Source of the DNA: Gammaproteobacteria bacterium
GTDB taxonomy: Bacteria; Pseudomonadota; Gammaproteobacteria; GCA-002705445; GCA-002716945
Length of the DNA: 64,000 nt
Reading direction: 5' to 3'
Assembly (NCBI GenBank): GCA_002716945.1
Contig: PBCF01000002.1
Span: forward strand, 270,404 to 334,403
Positions 44,741 through 55,080 of the stretch are shown here, in pieces. The position numbers and the translations under genes are program-made. Within the stretch, counting starts at the first letter, position 1; every line of letters starts with the position of its first letter. The notes below the pieces were generated by a model. The model was not told the origin of the DNA. It was given only the letters and a program-made list of their open reading frames with translations, and made no database searches.

Positions 44741-45475
44741 ATGTATAAAGACAAATCTATAATAGCAATTATACCCGCAAGATCTGGTAGTGTTGGATTA
44801 AAAAATAAAAATATTCTGAAATTAAAAGATAAACCTTTAGTTTCGTGGCCAATTATGGCTGCAAAAAAATCAGCTTATATAGATTCAATTATAGTTAGTA
44901 CTGATTCAAAAAAGATTGCTAAAATAGCAAAAAAACATGGAATTGATATACCATTCTTAAGACCAAAAAAACTTTCTGGAAATAAAGCAACTACAATTGA
45001 AGTAATAGATCATGTTATTAAGTATTTAAATAACGAATCTATAAGTTGTGATTATATTATAGTTTTAGAACCTACATCTCCATTTACAAATTCTAATGAT
45101 ATTGATAAATGCATAGAGAACTTATATAAGAAGAGAAATAGTTTTGATTCACTGGTAGGTGTTTGTAGAAACGATAAATATCATCCAAATTTTAGTTTGT
45201 ATACTGATAAAAATAATAAAGTAAAGAATATACAATCATCATTATCCAAGCATACTCGTAGACAAGATTGTACAGAAATTTTATATCCAGATGGTTCAAT
45301 CTATATAACTACTAAATCATCGTTTATTAAAAATAAAACTTTTTATCATTCAAGAACGTTAGGTTATAAATTTCCAAAATGGAAATCAATAGAGATAGAT
45401 GATGAAATAGATTTTATAACTGCTCAAAAACTTGCAACTAAGATAAAATATTTAGAAAAAAAATATAATGAATAA
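44741..45475 (+). CDS. legF: CMP-nonulosonic acid synthetase (NeuA/LegF family)
   Basis: Activates the nine-carbon acid with CTP to the CMP-sugar used by transferases. 244 residues with AIIPARSGSVGLKNKNI (nucleotide-binding), LEPTSPFTNSNDI, and C-terminal DGSIYITTKSSF and SIEIDDEIDFITAQ. Directly after the ptmE-like gene and overlapping the next by 8 bases. Confidence 0.9.
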   Translation: MYKDKSIIAIIPARSGSVGLKNKNILKLKDKPLVSWPIMAAKKSAYIDSIIVSTDSKKIAKIAKKHGIDIPFLRPKKLSGNKATTIEVIDHVIKYLNNESISCDYIIVLEPTSPFTNSNDIDKCIENLYKKRNSFDSLVGVCRNDKYHPNFSLYTDKNNKVKNIQSSLSKHTRRQDCTEILYPDGSIYITTKSSFIKNKTFYHSRTLGYKFPKWKSIEIDDEIDFITAQKLATKIKYLEKKYNE

Positions 45476-46775
45476 AATTAATTTACAAAAACTGTTATCT
45501 AATGCAAAAAAGATCATTCCTGGAGGAAATCAACTAATATCTAAAAGAAGCGAAATGTTCTTACCTGGATTATGGCCTAATTTTTATAAAAAAGCTAAAG
45601 GATGTTCGATTTGGGATTTAAATAATAATCATTACTATGATTTTTGTGGTATGGGAGTTACAAGTTGTGTTTTAGGTTATTCAGATAATGAAATTAATCA
45701 ACAAATAGTCAAAGCTATAAAAAATGGTTCTATGTCCACATTAAACTCTTACGAAGAATATGAATTAGCTAAAAAACTAATTAATATTCATCCATGGAGT
45801 TCGATGGTTAAATTTACTAGATCTGGAGGTGAAGCATGTTCAGTAGCAATACGAATTGCTAGAGCATATTCCGGAAAAGATAAAATTGCTATTTGTGGCT
45901 ATCACGGTTGGCATGATTGGTATTTATCTTTAAATCTGAAAAATAAAAATAATTTAGATAAACAACTACTACCAGGTTTGAAAACTATTGGAGTTCCAAA
46001 GTCTTTGTCAAAAACAACAGTTCCATTTTCTTTTAATGATAAAAAATCATTTGACAAGATAATTAATAAAAAGATAGGTGTAATTATAATGGAACCTATG
46101 AGAGACAAATTACCAGATTTAGATTTTTTAAGACATGTTCGCTCAACAGCTAAAAAGATAAATGCAGTACTTATATTTGATGAAATAACATCAGGATTCC
46201 ATGATAATTATGGTGGCATTCATTTAAAATTTGGAATTAATCCAGATATTGTAATTTTTGGCAAAGCATTAGGTAATGGGCATCCTATATCAGCAATTGT
46301 CGGTAAAAAAAACATAATGAATAGATCCCAAGATACATTTATTAGTTCTACAATGTGGACAGAAAGAGTTGGCTTTGTTGCTGGTATTGCAACATTAAAT
46401 AAAATGAAAAAAATTAATGTTCAAATAAAAAATATAAATAAAGGTAATTATTTAAGAATGAAATTATATAAAGTAGCAAAAAAATATAATATTAATATAT
46501 CAATTTGCGGACTTGAATCGATACCAATATTGAAGTTTTTACATAAAGATTCAGATAGATTAATGACATATTATACCCAAGAAATGTTAAAAGTAGGTTA
46601 CTTAGCTGGATCACAAATAGTTATGTCTTCATCACATACACAATCTATAATTAATCAATATATTAAAGCTGCAGATGAAGTATTTAAAAGTATATCCAAA
46701 TATATAAGCAGTAATAAAAAAGTTCCACTTAAAGGGGCTGTTAAACATAACACTTTTAAGAGATTGACAACGTAA
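45468..46775 (+). CDS. Class III aminotransferase (glutamate-1-semialdehyde aminomutase-like)
   Basis: 435 residues with GVTSCVLGYSDNEI, TRSGGEACSVAIRIARA, GYHGWHDWYL, LIFDEITSGFHDNYGG and the PLP lysine in VIFGKALGNGHPISAIVG. These match the glutamate-1-semialdehyde aminotransferase group, but the context (legF before, wzz after) suggests it aminates a glycan sugar or a small decoration rather than acting in heme synthesis. Real substrate unknown. Confidence 0.82.
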   Translation: MNKINLQKLLSNAKKIIPGGNQLISKRSEMFLPGLWPNFYKKAKGCSIWDLNNNHYYDFCGMGVTSCVLGYSDNEINQQIVKAIKNGSMSTLNSYEEYELAKKLINIHPWSSMVKFTRSGGEACSVAIRIARAYSGKDKIAICGYHGWHDWYLSLNLKNKNNLDKQLLPGLKTIGVPKSLSKTTVPFSFNDKKSFDKIINKKIGVIIMEPMRDKLPDLDFLRHVRSTAKKINAVLIFDEITSGFHDNYGGIHLKFGINPDIVIFGKALGNGHPISAIVGKKNIMNRSQDTFISSTMWTERVGFVAGIATLNKMKKINVQIKNINKGNYLRMKLYKVAKKYNINISICGLESIPILKFLHKDSDRLMTYYTQEMLKVGYLAGSQIVMSSSHTQSIINQYIKAADEVFKSISKYISSNKKVPLKGAVKHNTFKRLTT

Positions 46776-46814
46776 TTGTTTGTATATACTATATTTTACT
46801 ATCAATAATTTAAA

Positions 46815-47858
46815 ATGACACAAGATATTAATTTAACAAATTTTATTAATACACTTAAAGAAAAAAAAAGAGTTGCACAAATTATTGTCGTAGCATCTTT
46901 AGTTCTTTCTATAATTTATTCACTAACAGCTCAAAAATTATATAAGTCTAGTATATACGTTATACCCCCACAATCTAAATATGTAAATATGCTTAACGTA
47001 TTCGATGATGATGGCAAATTACTTATAAACAGAGAAATTCGAGTAAAAGATGTTTATAAAGTATTTGTATTAAATGCACAATCACGAAAACATCAAAGAA
47101 ACTTTTTTTTTAAAAATGAATTGTATAAACATTTTAGTGAATCTAATCAAGAAATATCATTTGAAGAAAATTTTCACAAAAAATTAAAGTTTGTTATAGA
47201 CTCTGGTGTTATGTCAAGAGAAATCAGAGATGAACAGTTCTTAACAATTTCTTTTATACATACAGACCCTAAAATAGCAGCAAAGTGGTTAAATGAATAT
47301 GTAGATATGTCAAATAAATTAACTTCAAAAGAATTGGCTGATAGTATTAATGAGTTAATTCAAAACACTAAAAATCAACTAGTTGGACAAGCTTTGAGTA
47401 AAAGAAATTTAGCTAAAAAAACTATGGAAGACAGAATTATTCAACTAGAAGAAGCATTAAAGATAGCAAATCAATTAAATATCACAGAAAGATCAAGTGC
47501 AAGCTCTAATCAACAAAGTGTAATTTTATCTGATGGAGAGAATTTGGTTGCTGAAGATCCTTTATATTTAATTGGCTCAAAAGCACTTATGGTTGAAATT
47601 GATGCAATAAAGAATAGAAAATCTGCAGAATCTTTTATACCAGGATTAAGAAGAATTGAACAAAGAATTCAATCGCTTGATTCTATTATTGTAGATGGAA
47701 ATTTAATAAAATCAGCTGAAATTGATCAGAAAGCTATAGCACCATCAAATAGATTTGCGCCTAAAAGAAAACTGATTGTTTTGTTGGGTACTAGTTTCGG
47801 TGTTTTCTTAGCATTCATATATCTTTTAATTTCAGCTTTTATATCAAGAAAAATATAA
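46815..47858 (+). CDS. Wzz-type polysaccharide chain-length determinant
   Basis: 347 residues with the co-polymerase layout: N-terminal membrane helix (about residues 19-40, QIIVVASLVLSIIYSLTA), a large periplasmic part with predicted coiled-coil (TKNQLVGQALSKRNLAKKTM) and a Pro-containing C-terminal helix (APKRKLIVLLGTSFGVFLAF). Sets modal length of polymer made by a Wzy polymerase. No kinase domain is attached. Confidence 0.85.
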   Translation: MTQDINLTNFINTLKEKKRVAQIIVVASLVLSIIYSLTAQKLYKSSIYVIPPQSKYVNMLNVFDDDGKLLINREIRVKDVYKVFVLNAQSRKHQRNFFFKNELYKHFSESNQEISFEENFHKKLKFVIDSGVMSREIRDEQFLTISFIHTDPKIAAKWLNEYVDMSNKLTSKELADSINELIQNTKNQLVGQALSKRNLAKKTMEDRIIQLEEALKIANQLNITERSSASSNQQSVILSDGENLVAEDPLYLIGSKALMVEIDAIKNRKSAESFIPGLRRIEQRIQSLDSIIVDGNLIKSAEIDQKAIAPSNRFAPKRKLIVLLGTSFGVFLAFIYLLISAFISRKI

Positions 47859-47903
47859 TTCTTTCATTTTTATCATATCTGAAATTTATTCATTAATTAA
47901 TAA

Positions 47904-49700
47904 ATGAATTACAAAAATATTCATATAAATAGAATTTTTAAAATTCTAGATAATAAAGATCAAATATATTTAATATTTATTTTTGTTCTAGCATTTTTAT
48001 CAGGACTATTAGAAATAGCAGGTATTGCGTCTATAATCCCTTTCATAGGTATAATTTCAGATCCTCAATATCTTGATAATAAAGAATATTTAACAAATAT
48101 TACAAACTACCTAGGCTATGATTATAATGATGCAAGAATATTTTTTGGTGTGCTGAGTATCGTATTATTTATTTCAATAAACCTATACAATATATTTTAT
48201 AATTGGAAAACAGTTATGTTTACTGCATATTTAGAATCCAAGATGTCTGCAATTGTATTAAAGAAATATCTTGATCAATCTTATAGCTTTTTTGTTAATT
48301 CTAATCCATCAGTATTAATGAAAAATGTATTAGATGAATCTTCACAGCTCTGTACTGGCTTTATATATCCATATATTGAGATCATTGCTAGAATAATGAT
48401 ATTAACACTAATTTCAATACTACTTATTAATGTAAATTATAAATTATTCATTGGGTCAACATTATTAATCTCAATTATTTATTTATTAATTTATAGATTT
48501 TTAAAGAATACAATGAGCGATTATGGTAAAAAGAAAATAATTCTAAATAGTTTAAGGTTTAAAACAGTAAAAGAAGTTTTTGATAATTTAAAAGATGTAA
48601 AATTTTATTCTATTGAAGACTATTATACTAAAATGTTTTCAAAATCAGCTAGTGATTTTTCTCTTAATGCAGGACGTGCAGCTATTTATCAAACAATACC
48701 CAGGTATATTATAGAAATAATTCTATTTGGTGGTATTTTCTTATCAATTATTTATTTACTATCTACTAATAGTACTTTGGTTTCATATTTACCTACCATC
48801 AGCGTCTTTATATTAGCAGCATATAGATCAATCCCTATGTTACAAAACATATTTGTTAATCTTACTAACGTAAAACTCAATTATCCAGTTTTAAAAATTG
48901 TAGAAGATGCAATCAATCTTGATCAGAAAAAACCAATAATTAATAAAACTATGCCTTTATTACAGGACTCTATAAGATTTGAGAATATTACTTTTGGTTA
49001 TAAGGATAATAATAATATTATTGATTCATTATCTTTTAAAATACAAAAAGGTGAAATGACTTCAATTATAGGTACTACCGGAATTGGTAAAACTACTTTG
49101 ATTGATATTTTTTTAGGATTTTATAATCAAAAAAATGGGTACATTAAGATTGATGATAACATTGTAACAGATGAAAATAGAGCAAATATGCTTAAATCTA
49201 TAGGTTATGTATCACAAACAACATCTTTGCAACAAAAGAGTATAGTTGAAAATATTGCTGTAGGAATTGATGCTAAATACATTGACTATGATCGCATTAA
49301 AAAAGTATCAAGAATAGTTGAATTAGATGAACTCATAAAACAGTTAGATGATAGTTATGAAACTGATATTGGAGAAAAAGGAGTAAAAATTAGTGGCGGT
49401 CAAAGACAGAAAATTGGAATAGCACGAGCACTTTATTTACAACCTTCAATTCTTATATTAGATGAATCAACCAACGCTCTTGATACAGTTAGTGAAAGTA
49501 GAATTATTAAAAATATTAAAAAATTTAATAAAGATATAACAATTATTATGATTACACATAGGATATCTGCATTAAAATTATCTGATACAATACTTATGCT
49601 AAAAAATAATAAAATGTTTAATTTAAAACTCTCTAATAAGAAAAATTTAAATAAAATTGATAGAATTATTAATGACTATGACGAGAGAAATAAATGTTAA
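47904..49700 (+). CDS. ABC transporter/flippase, PglK/MsbA type (membrane and ATPase fused)
   Basis: 598 residues: six-helix membrane domain (first about 320) and ATPase domain with Walker A IGTTGIGKTTLIDI, signature KISGGQRQKIGIARAL, Walker B LILDESTNALD and switch His in ITHRISA. Close in layout to PglK, which flips lipid-linked oligosaccharides. No Wzx-type flippase is seen in the window, so this protein is the likely exporter of the repeat unit. Overlaps legB by 7 bases. Confidence 0.88.
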   Translation: MNYKNIHINRIFKILDNKDQIYLIFIFVLAFLSGLLEIAGIASIIPFIGIISDPQYLDNKEYLTNITNYLGYDYNDARIFFGVLSIVLFISINLYNIFYNWKTVMFTAYLESKMSAIVLKKYLDQSYSFFVNSNPSVLMKNVLDESSQLCTGFIYPYIEIIARIMILTLISILLINVNYKLFIGSTLLISIIYLLIYRFLKNTMSDYGKKKIILNSLRFKTVKEVFDNLKDVKFYSIEDYYTKMFSKSASDFSLNAGRAAIYQTIPRYIIEIILFGGIFLSIIYLLSTNSTLVSYLPTISVFILAAYRSIPMLQNIFVNLTNVKLNYPVLKIVEDAINLDQKKPIINKTMPLLQDSIRFENITFGYKDNNNIIDSLSFKIQKGEMTSIIGTTGIGKTTLIDIFLGFYNQKNGYIKIDDNIVTDENRANMLKSIGYVSQTTSLQQKSIVENIAVGIDAKYIDYDRIKKVSRIVELDELIKQLDDSYETDIGEKGVKISGGQRQKIGIARALYLQPSILILDESTNALDTVSESRIIKNIKKFNKDITIIMITHRISALKLSDTILMLKNNKMFNLKLSNKKNLNKIDRIINDYDERNKC

Positions 49701-50707
49701 CTAAAAATCTAAAAAATAAAAATATTTTAATAACTGGCGCCGATGGTTTTATTGGATCACACTTAACTGAAGCATTATTTAAATTTAATTGTAATCTTAG
49801 AGTTATGACAATGTACAACTCATTTAATACATGGGGTTGGTTAGATACAATCGATAAGAAAGTTTTAAAAAATATAGAAGTTATATCTGGAGATATACGA
49901 GATAAAAAGTTTGTTAATAATGCATGTAAAAATATTGATTATATTTTTCATTTAGCATCATTAATCGCAATTCCACATTCATATAATTCACCATATGCAT
50001 ATTTAGAAACTAATGCATTAGGAACACTAAATTTAGTTGAATCAAGTTTAGAAAATAATATTAAAAAAATAATACACACATCAACAAGTGAAGTATATGG
50101 AGAGTCATCTAAAATTCCAATAAATGAGTCAGAATTAATCAAAGCGAAATCTCCTTATTCAGCAATGAAAATAGCTGCTGATCAAATAGCCTATTCTTAT
50201 TTTAGTACTTATAATTTACCTGTAACTATTCTTCGCCCATTCAATACATTTGGCCCTAGACAATCATGTAGAGCTATAATACCTACAATAATTACACAAT
50301 TATTAAATACAAAAAATAAAATTAAATTAGGATCATTATATCCTACAAGAGATTTTTTATATGTAACTGACACAGTAGACGGATTTATCAAAAGTTTGTT
50401 ATCAGAAAAAAATATAGGTGAAATTATTAATATTGGCTCAGGATATGAAATTTCTATTGGTAATTTAGTACAAATGATTCAAAAGATTATGAAAACTAAA
50501 TTTTTAGTTACCACTGATAAGGATAGAATTCGACCTAAACCTGGAGAAGTGTTTAGATTAAAAGCAGATATTAAGAAAGCTAAAAAACTATTAAACTGGA
50601 AACCAAAATACACAGGGAAAGATGGTCTCCAAAAATCATTGTTAATTACTATTAAATGGTTTAAAGATAACAAACATTTATATAAGGATGATTTATATAA
50701 TCAATAG
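49694..50707 (+). CDS. legB: LegB-type NAD-dependent sugar 4,6-dehydratase
   Basis: Extended SDR of 337 residues: KNILITGADGFIGSHLTEALF, MYNSFNTWGWLD (characteristic of LegB), TSTSEVYGESS, PYSAMKIAADQIA (Tyr-x3-Lys) and RPFNTFGPRQS. LegB converts the nucleotide-linked GlcNAc to the 4-keto-6-deoxy sugar that LegC aminates, so it supplies the first committed step of the pathway even though it sits 10 kb from legC. Start overlaps the flippase gene. Confidence 0.88.
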   Translation: MLTKNLKNKNILITGADGFIGSHLTEALFKFNCNLRVMTMYNSFNTWGWLDTIDKKVLKNIEVISGDIRDKKFVNNACKNIDYIFHLASLIAIPHSYNSPYAYLETNALGTLNLVESSLENNIKKIIHTSTSEVYGESSKIPINESELIKAKSPYSAMKIAADQIAYSYFSTYNLPVTILRPFNTFGPRQSCRAIIPTIITQLLNTKNKIKLGSLYPTRDFLYVTDTVDGFIKSLLSEKNIGEIINIGSGYEISIGNLVQMIQKIMKTKFLVTTDKDRIRPKPGEVFRLKADIKKAKKLLNWKPKYTGKDGLQKSLLITIKWFKDNKHLYKDDLYNQ

Positions 50708-50712
50708 GAAGT

Positions 50713-51759
50713 ATGTTACATCAAAACAATAAAATTACAATTCAACCAAAATTTGATTACAAATTATTATTTAAAAATTTTTTAAAATATAATAAATATT
50801 TATCTAAAAAATATCTTTTTTCCTCAGGAAGAATGTCATTGTATTATGGAATTAGTAGTTTGCAAAAACGTCTAAATATAAAAAAGGTATTATTACCGAG
50901 TTTAATTTGCGAAGAAATAATACCTGTATTCAAAATGTTAGGAATTGAAATTATATATTATCAACTTAATGAAAATCTTGAAATTGATTATAATTATATT
51001 GAAAAATGTGTAAAAGAAGATAATTATTTTGTATTTATTATTAATTATTTTGGATATCCATCAAATTGGAAGAAAATTTTAGAATTAAAGAGTAAATATG
51101 GTTTTATGATAATTGAAGATAATGCACATTCTTTATATGGAAAATATAATGAAAAGAAACTTGGACTATTTGGCGATATATCATTTACAAGTTTTAGAAA
51201 AATTCTACCATTATTAACTGGATCTGAACTTAAAATTAATATAAAACATGAACGAATAGTATTAAATAAATTAACTAAATTTCCATCAAAAGATGAATTT
51301 ATTTACTTATTTCGAAATTTTAAACCATCATTTTTAAACCCTAATATCAAAAAAAATAACTATACCGATAAAATAGATATTGAAAAGTGTCAAATGGATT
51401 ATTTATCATATAAAATCTACACTAACAATATTTTTGATGAGTTGTATATTGAATCAATAAGATATAAAAATTTTTTATACTGGAAAAACTTTTTAATTAA
51501 TTCAGATCTTAAGTATTTTAATTTTATAAAAAATAAATTTTGTCCATATGTTTTTCCATGTATTGCTCCAACTCAACAAGAGAAAGAATATTGGATTAAT
51601 TGGGGAACTAAAAATAATATTAGTATAATAAATTGGCCAAAACTACCAAACTCTGAAAATTATTACATTGATAATAATCAATTAAAAAATATCATATTTT
51701 TCCCAGTTAATCATCATAATGATATTTCATTAAACGCTAATTACTATGCTTATAATTAA
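50713..51759 (+). CDS. DegT/DnrJ-like PLP-dependent aminotransferase, divergent
   Basis: 348 residues with the aminotransferase landmarks in weakened form: SSGRMSLYYGISSL near the start, IIEDNAHSLYG (Asp/His region) and SFRKILPLLTGSEL, where the lysine would bind PLP. It is shorter and more divergent than LegC at 38.3 kb. It may be an active enzyme on another sugar or a regulatory/structural homologue; the key Asp and Lys appear kept. Overlaps the next gene by 14 bases. Confidence 0.72.
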   Translation: MLHQNNKITIQPKFDYKLLFKNFLKYNKYLSKKYLFSSGRMSLYYGISSLQKRLNIKKVLLPSLICEEIIPVFKMLGIEIIYYQLNENLEIDYNYIEKCVKEDNYFVFIINYFGYPSNWKKILELKSKYGFMIIEDNAHSLYGKYNEKKLGLFGDISFTSFRKILPLLTGSELKINIKHERIVLNKLTKFPSKDEFIYLFRNFKPSFLNPNIKKNNYTDKIDIEKCQMDYLSYKIYTNNIFDELYIESIRYKNFLYWKNFLINSDLKYFNFIKNKFCPYVFPCIAPTQQEKEYWINWGTKNNISIINWPKLPNSENYYIDNNQLKNIIFFPVNHHNDISLNANYYAYN

Positions 51760-53086
51760 GAATTACCAGATAAATTATTTAAATTATTTAATAATAACCA
51801 TCTTTTTTATAACATTTGGTATTCTATTTAAAAGCATTGGTTTGAAAATTCCATTTGTATTGTTACAATTTGGATTACTTGTTATTGCACTCTTATATTC
51901 TATTGTTTGTTTGTCATGCACAAAGATAGAAAACAATAATGTCTTAATATTTTATCTTTTTATTTTATACATATTTATTTATAACTTTTTATATGTATTT
52001 ATCCGTTATAACGAAGTTGACAGTTCATTTTTTGATGTTTTATATTATGCTTTGAGTGAATTTAGACTTTCAACAATAGGTTATTTTTTTCCATTAATAT
52101 TTATACCACTTATTAATCATAATCTTGAAAAACTAGAGAATTCATTATTTATTATTATTAAAATAATTGTAATTTATACATTATTAGAACAATTTATATC
52201 TTTGATTGGTTTTAGAAGTTTTTTTGAAAGTTTTTATATGAATGCCGGTATTATTCATAGTAATCAAATTGGAATGAAAAGTGGATTGGGATTATATAGA
52301 ATTTGGGGATTAATTGGAACTCCATCACTCTTAGGGCTTTTTCATGTAATTACTTTATCTTATTTTTTATACAAAAAAGATAGTACATGGGTACTATTAA
52401 GTATTCTTGCAGTAATCATGAGTACATCAAGAAGTGCATACCTGGCGTTATTAATTGTATTTTTTCTATATCTACTTATAAATCGTAAATATTTTATGCT
52501 TACAGTTATATTTGTTTCGTTATCATTATTATTATTTTCAATGTTTGAATATGTTCATTATTTAGAAGATAAGAATTCAATGGAACATATAGGATTACAA
52601 AAATTTATTTGGGGTATTGAAGGATATTTTTTACTATTATTTAAAGAGATAGATTATATAGGTACAGATGCTTCAATTTATGTAGAATTACAACGTGGTG
52701 ATCTGATAATGCTTATAGATTATTTTTCAAACAATCCAATGGAAATTCTTTTTGGTAAAGGAATAACATATATGTTTATTCATTCAAATATTCTAAATTT
52801 AACACCTTTTTCACAACACGTTCCCATTGGTGGAGATTATTATATTTTGACTTTTTTTGAACAATACGGAATAGTTGGATTGATATTATTAATATCTACT
52901 TATATTATTTTTCCTTTCATTAATCTGATAAAAAGCAAAAATTATCTAAATTTTATTCCTATTATGTTTTTTGTTAGTTTGATGCATTATCCACCCCAAC
53001 ATGTTAAAATCTTAATGATATTTGTTGGATATGCTGTTTGGAAAATATATTTTTTAAAGAATGATCAAGATAAAGAATATACATAA
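51746..53086 (+). CDS. Wzy-type polysaccharide polymerase
   Basis: 446 residues, very hydrophobic, about ten to twelve membrane segments, with one large loop (about residues 270-350) and the polymerase-like SRSAYLALLIVFFLY and ILTFFEQYGIVGLILLI segments. Wzy proteins share little sequence, so the call rests on topology, length and context with Wzz. It differs from the ligase-type protein at 32.8 kb, which has the HxHNxY motif. Confidence 0.78.
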   Translation: MLIIKNYQINYLNYLIITIFFITFGILFKSIGLKIPFVLLQFGLLVIALLYSIVCLSCTKIENNNVLIFYLFILYIFIYNFLYVFIRYNEVDSSFFDVLYYALSEFRLSTIGYFFPLIFIPLINHNLEKLENSLFIIIKIIVIYTLLEQFISLIGFRSFFESFYMNAGIIHSNQIGMKSGLGLYRIWGLIGTPSLLGLFHVITLSYFLYKKDSTWVLLSILAVIMSTSRSAYLALLIVFFLYLLINRKYFMLTVIFVSLSLLLFSMFEYVHYLEDKNSMEHIGLQKFIWGIEGYFLLLFKEIDYIGTDASIYVELQRGDLIMLIDYFSNNPMEILFGKGITYMFIHSNILNLTPFSQHVPIGGDYYILTFFEQYGIVGLILLISTYIIFPFINLIKSKNYLNFIPIMFFVSLMHYPPQHVKILMIFVGYAVWKIYFLKNDQDKEYT

Positions 53087-53139
53087 ATTATTACACTATA
53101 GATAATAATAAAATATGATTTAGATAATTAAAGAGACTA

Positions 53140-55071
53140 ATGCAAAATTTTTTAATTCAATTACCTAGAAACTTAAAAAGATTATTACTTATATCAATCG
53201 ATGTAATAAGTATATGGATTGCATTCTGGCTTGCATTGATGATTCGTTTAGATGACTTTTTTTGGATTAAAGATGGATATACGTTAACTAAGGCATCTCC
53301 TGATCAACTATATAATACTTTTTTGATAATTACATCGGTAACAATTCCAATATTAATTTTATTTAGACTGTATAGATCAATCACTAGATATATATCTATA
53401 GAAACGTATATAAAAATATTGCAAGCAACCTTGATTTCTGTACTAATCTCAACTTTGATTATATATTACATAAATCATCCTATACCAAAATCAGCTTTAC
53501 TATTGTATTTTATTATATTAACAGTATTTATGTTCATTAGTAGATTTATGGCAAAAAGTTATTTATTATCTAGAACAAAACTTTTTAGAAAGAAAATATT
53601 AATATTTGGTCTGGATCAACCATCAATACATCTAGCAAATATTTTGAAAAATGATCATGAAGTTAAACCGGTTGGTTTTATAAGTAATAACAATATTGAT
53701 AAAAAAACAACTGTTTCAGAATTACCTGTTTACATGAGTTACGATATTGAAAATATTGTCAAAAAGAAAAACATACATGAGATATTAATTATACCAACCG
53801 AATCACCAACAGAACTTAGTAATATTATAAATTCATTAGAGTCATGTGAAGCGAAATTAAGAAAAGTTCCTAATATAAACCTAGTAGCAAAGGGAAATAT
53901 AAAAATTAATGACTTTAAGAAAATAGATATAGAAGATTTACTGGGAAGAGATTCTGTTAAACCAGATCCGTATTTATTAAAATCATGTGTTGAAAAAAAA
54001 ATTGTCATGATAACAGGAGCAGGTGGATCTATAGGTTCTGAATTATCGCGTCAAATTATAAATCTTAAACCTAAAAAAATAATTTTAGTAGAGTTATCTG
54101 AATTCTTTTTATATGAAATAGATAATGAATTAAATGATATTAATAAAAAAGAAAATATGGATGTTACCATCAAATCTTATCTTGGCTCTGTAACAGATCA
54201 AGATTTTGTACAATCAATTTTTGAATACGATAATATAGATACCGTTTATCATGCCGCTGCGTATAAACATGTTCCATTGGTAGAACATAATCCAATTTCA
54301 GCAATAAAAACTAATATAATCGGAACCAATATTCTTGCTCAACACGCATATAAAACAAATGTAGAAAACTTTGTTTTAATATCAAGTGATAAAGCAGTTC
54401 GTCCAACGAACATTATGGGTGCTACAAAAAGATTTACTGAAATTATTCTACAAGCTCTTCAAGATGTAGTTGAAGATTTACCAACAAAAAAATGTAGGAC
54501 GAAGTTTTGTATGGTTAGATTTGGTAATGTACTTGATACATCTGGATCGGTGGTACCATTATTTAAAAAACAAATTGAGAAAGGTGGTCCTGTAACAGTA
54601 ACAGATGCTAGAGTAATTAGATATTTTATGACAATCAAAGAAGCAGCAGAATTAGTTATACAAGCTGGTTCCTTAAGCAAAGGCGGAGATGTATTTCTTT
54701 TAGAAATGGGTGAACCTGTTAGTATTCTAGAATTAGCAAAAAAGATAATAAAATTATCTGGTCATGAAATAAAAACACCTGAAAAACCTGATGTTGGAAT
54801 AGAGATTGTTTTTACAGGTTTGAGAGCCGGAGAGAAATTATATGAAGAGTTATTAATTGGAGATAATGTTAATAAAACAGTACATCCATATATAATGTCT
54901 TCAAATGAAGAAAAACTAAGTTATGATGAAATTTTAGAATTTATAACAAAGTTTGATAAGCTCTCATTAATGACTCCATTAGATGAAGTACATAAAATAT
55001 TATATCAATCTGTAAAAGGGTATATACCTTATAAAGATAATGTCGTAGATATAGCTTCTACAAAAAAATAA
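53140..55071 (+). CDS. CapD/WbpM/PglF-type membrane nucleotide-sugar 4,6-dehydratase
   Basis: 643 residues: four N-terminal membrane helices (about 15-150), a CoA-binding-like middle domain, and a C-terminal extended SDR with KIVMITGAGGSIGSELSRQI, YHAAAYKHVPLVE, SSDKAVRPTNIMGATKR and RFGNVLDTSGSVVP. These enzymes convert UDP-GlcNAc to UDP-4-keto-6-deoxy sugar, precursor of QuiNAc, FucNAc or bacillosamine-type initiating sugars. Likely provides the sugar handled by the WecA-like transferase. Confidence 0.93.
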   Translation: MQNFLIQLPRNLKRLLLISIDVISIWIAFWLALMIRLDDFFWIKDGYTLTKASPDQLYNTFLIITSVTIPILILFRLYRSITRYISIETYIKILQATLISVLISTLIIYYINHPIPKSALLLYFIILTVFMFISRFMAKSYLLSRTKLFRKKILIFGLDQPSIHLANILKNDHEVKPVGFISNNNIDKKTTVSELPVYMSYDIENIVKKKNIHEILIIPTESPTELSNIINSLESCEAKLRKVPNINLVAKGNIKINDFKKIDIEDLLGRDSVKPDPYLLKSCVEKKIVMITGAGGSIGSELSRQIINLKPKKIILVELSEFFLYEIDNELNDINKKENMDVTIKSYLGSVTDQDFVQSIFEYDNIDTVYHAAAYKHVPLVEHNPISAIKTNIIGTNILAQHAYKTNVENFVLISSDKAVRPTNIMGATKRFTEIILQALQDVVEDLPTKKCRTKFCMVRFGNVLDTSGSVVPLFKKQIEKGGPVTVTDARVIRYFMTIKEAAELVIQAGSLSKGGDVFLLEMGEPVSILELAKKIIKLSGHEIKTPEKPDVGIEIVFTGLRAGEKLYEELLIGDNVNKTVHPYIMSSNEEKLSYDEILEFITKFDKLSLMTPLDEVHKILYQSVKGYIPYKDNVVDIASTKK

Positions 55072-55080
55072 AATATATTA

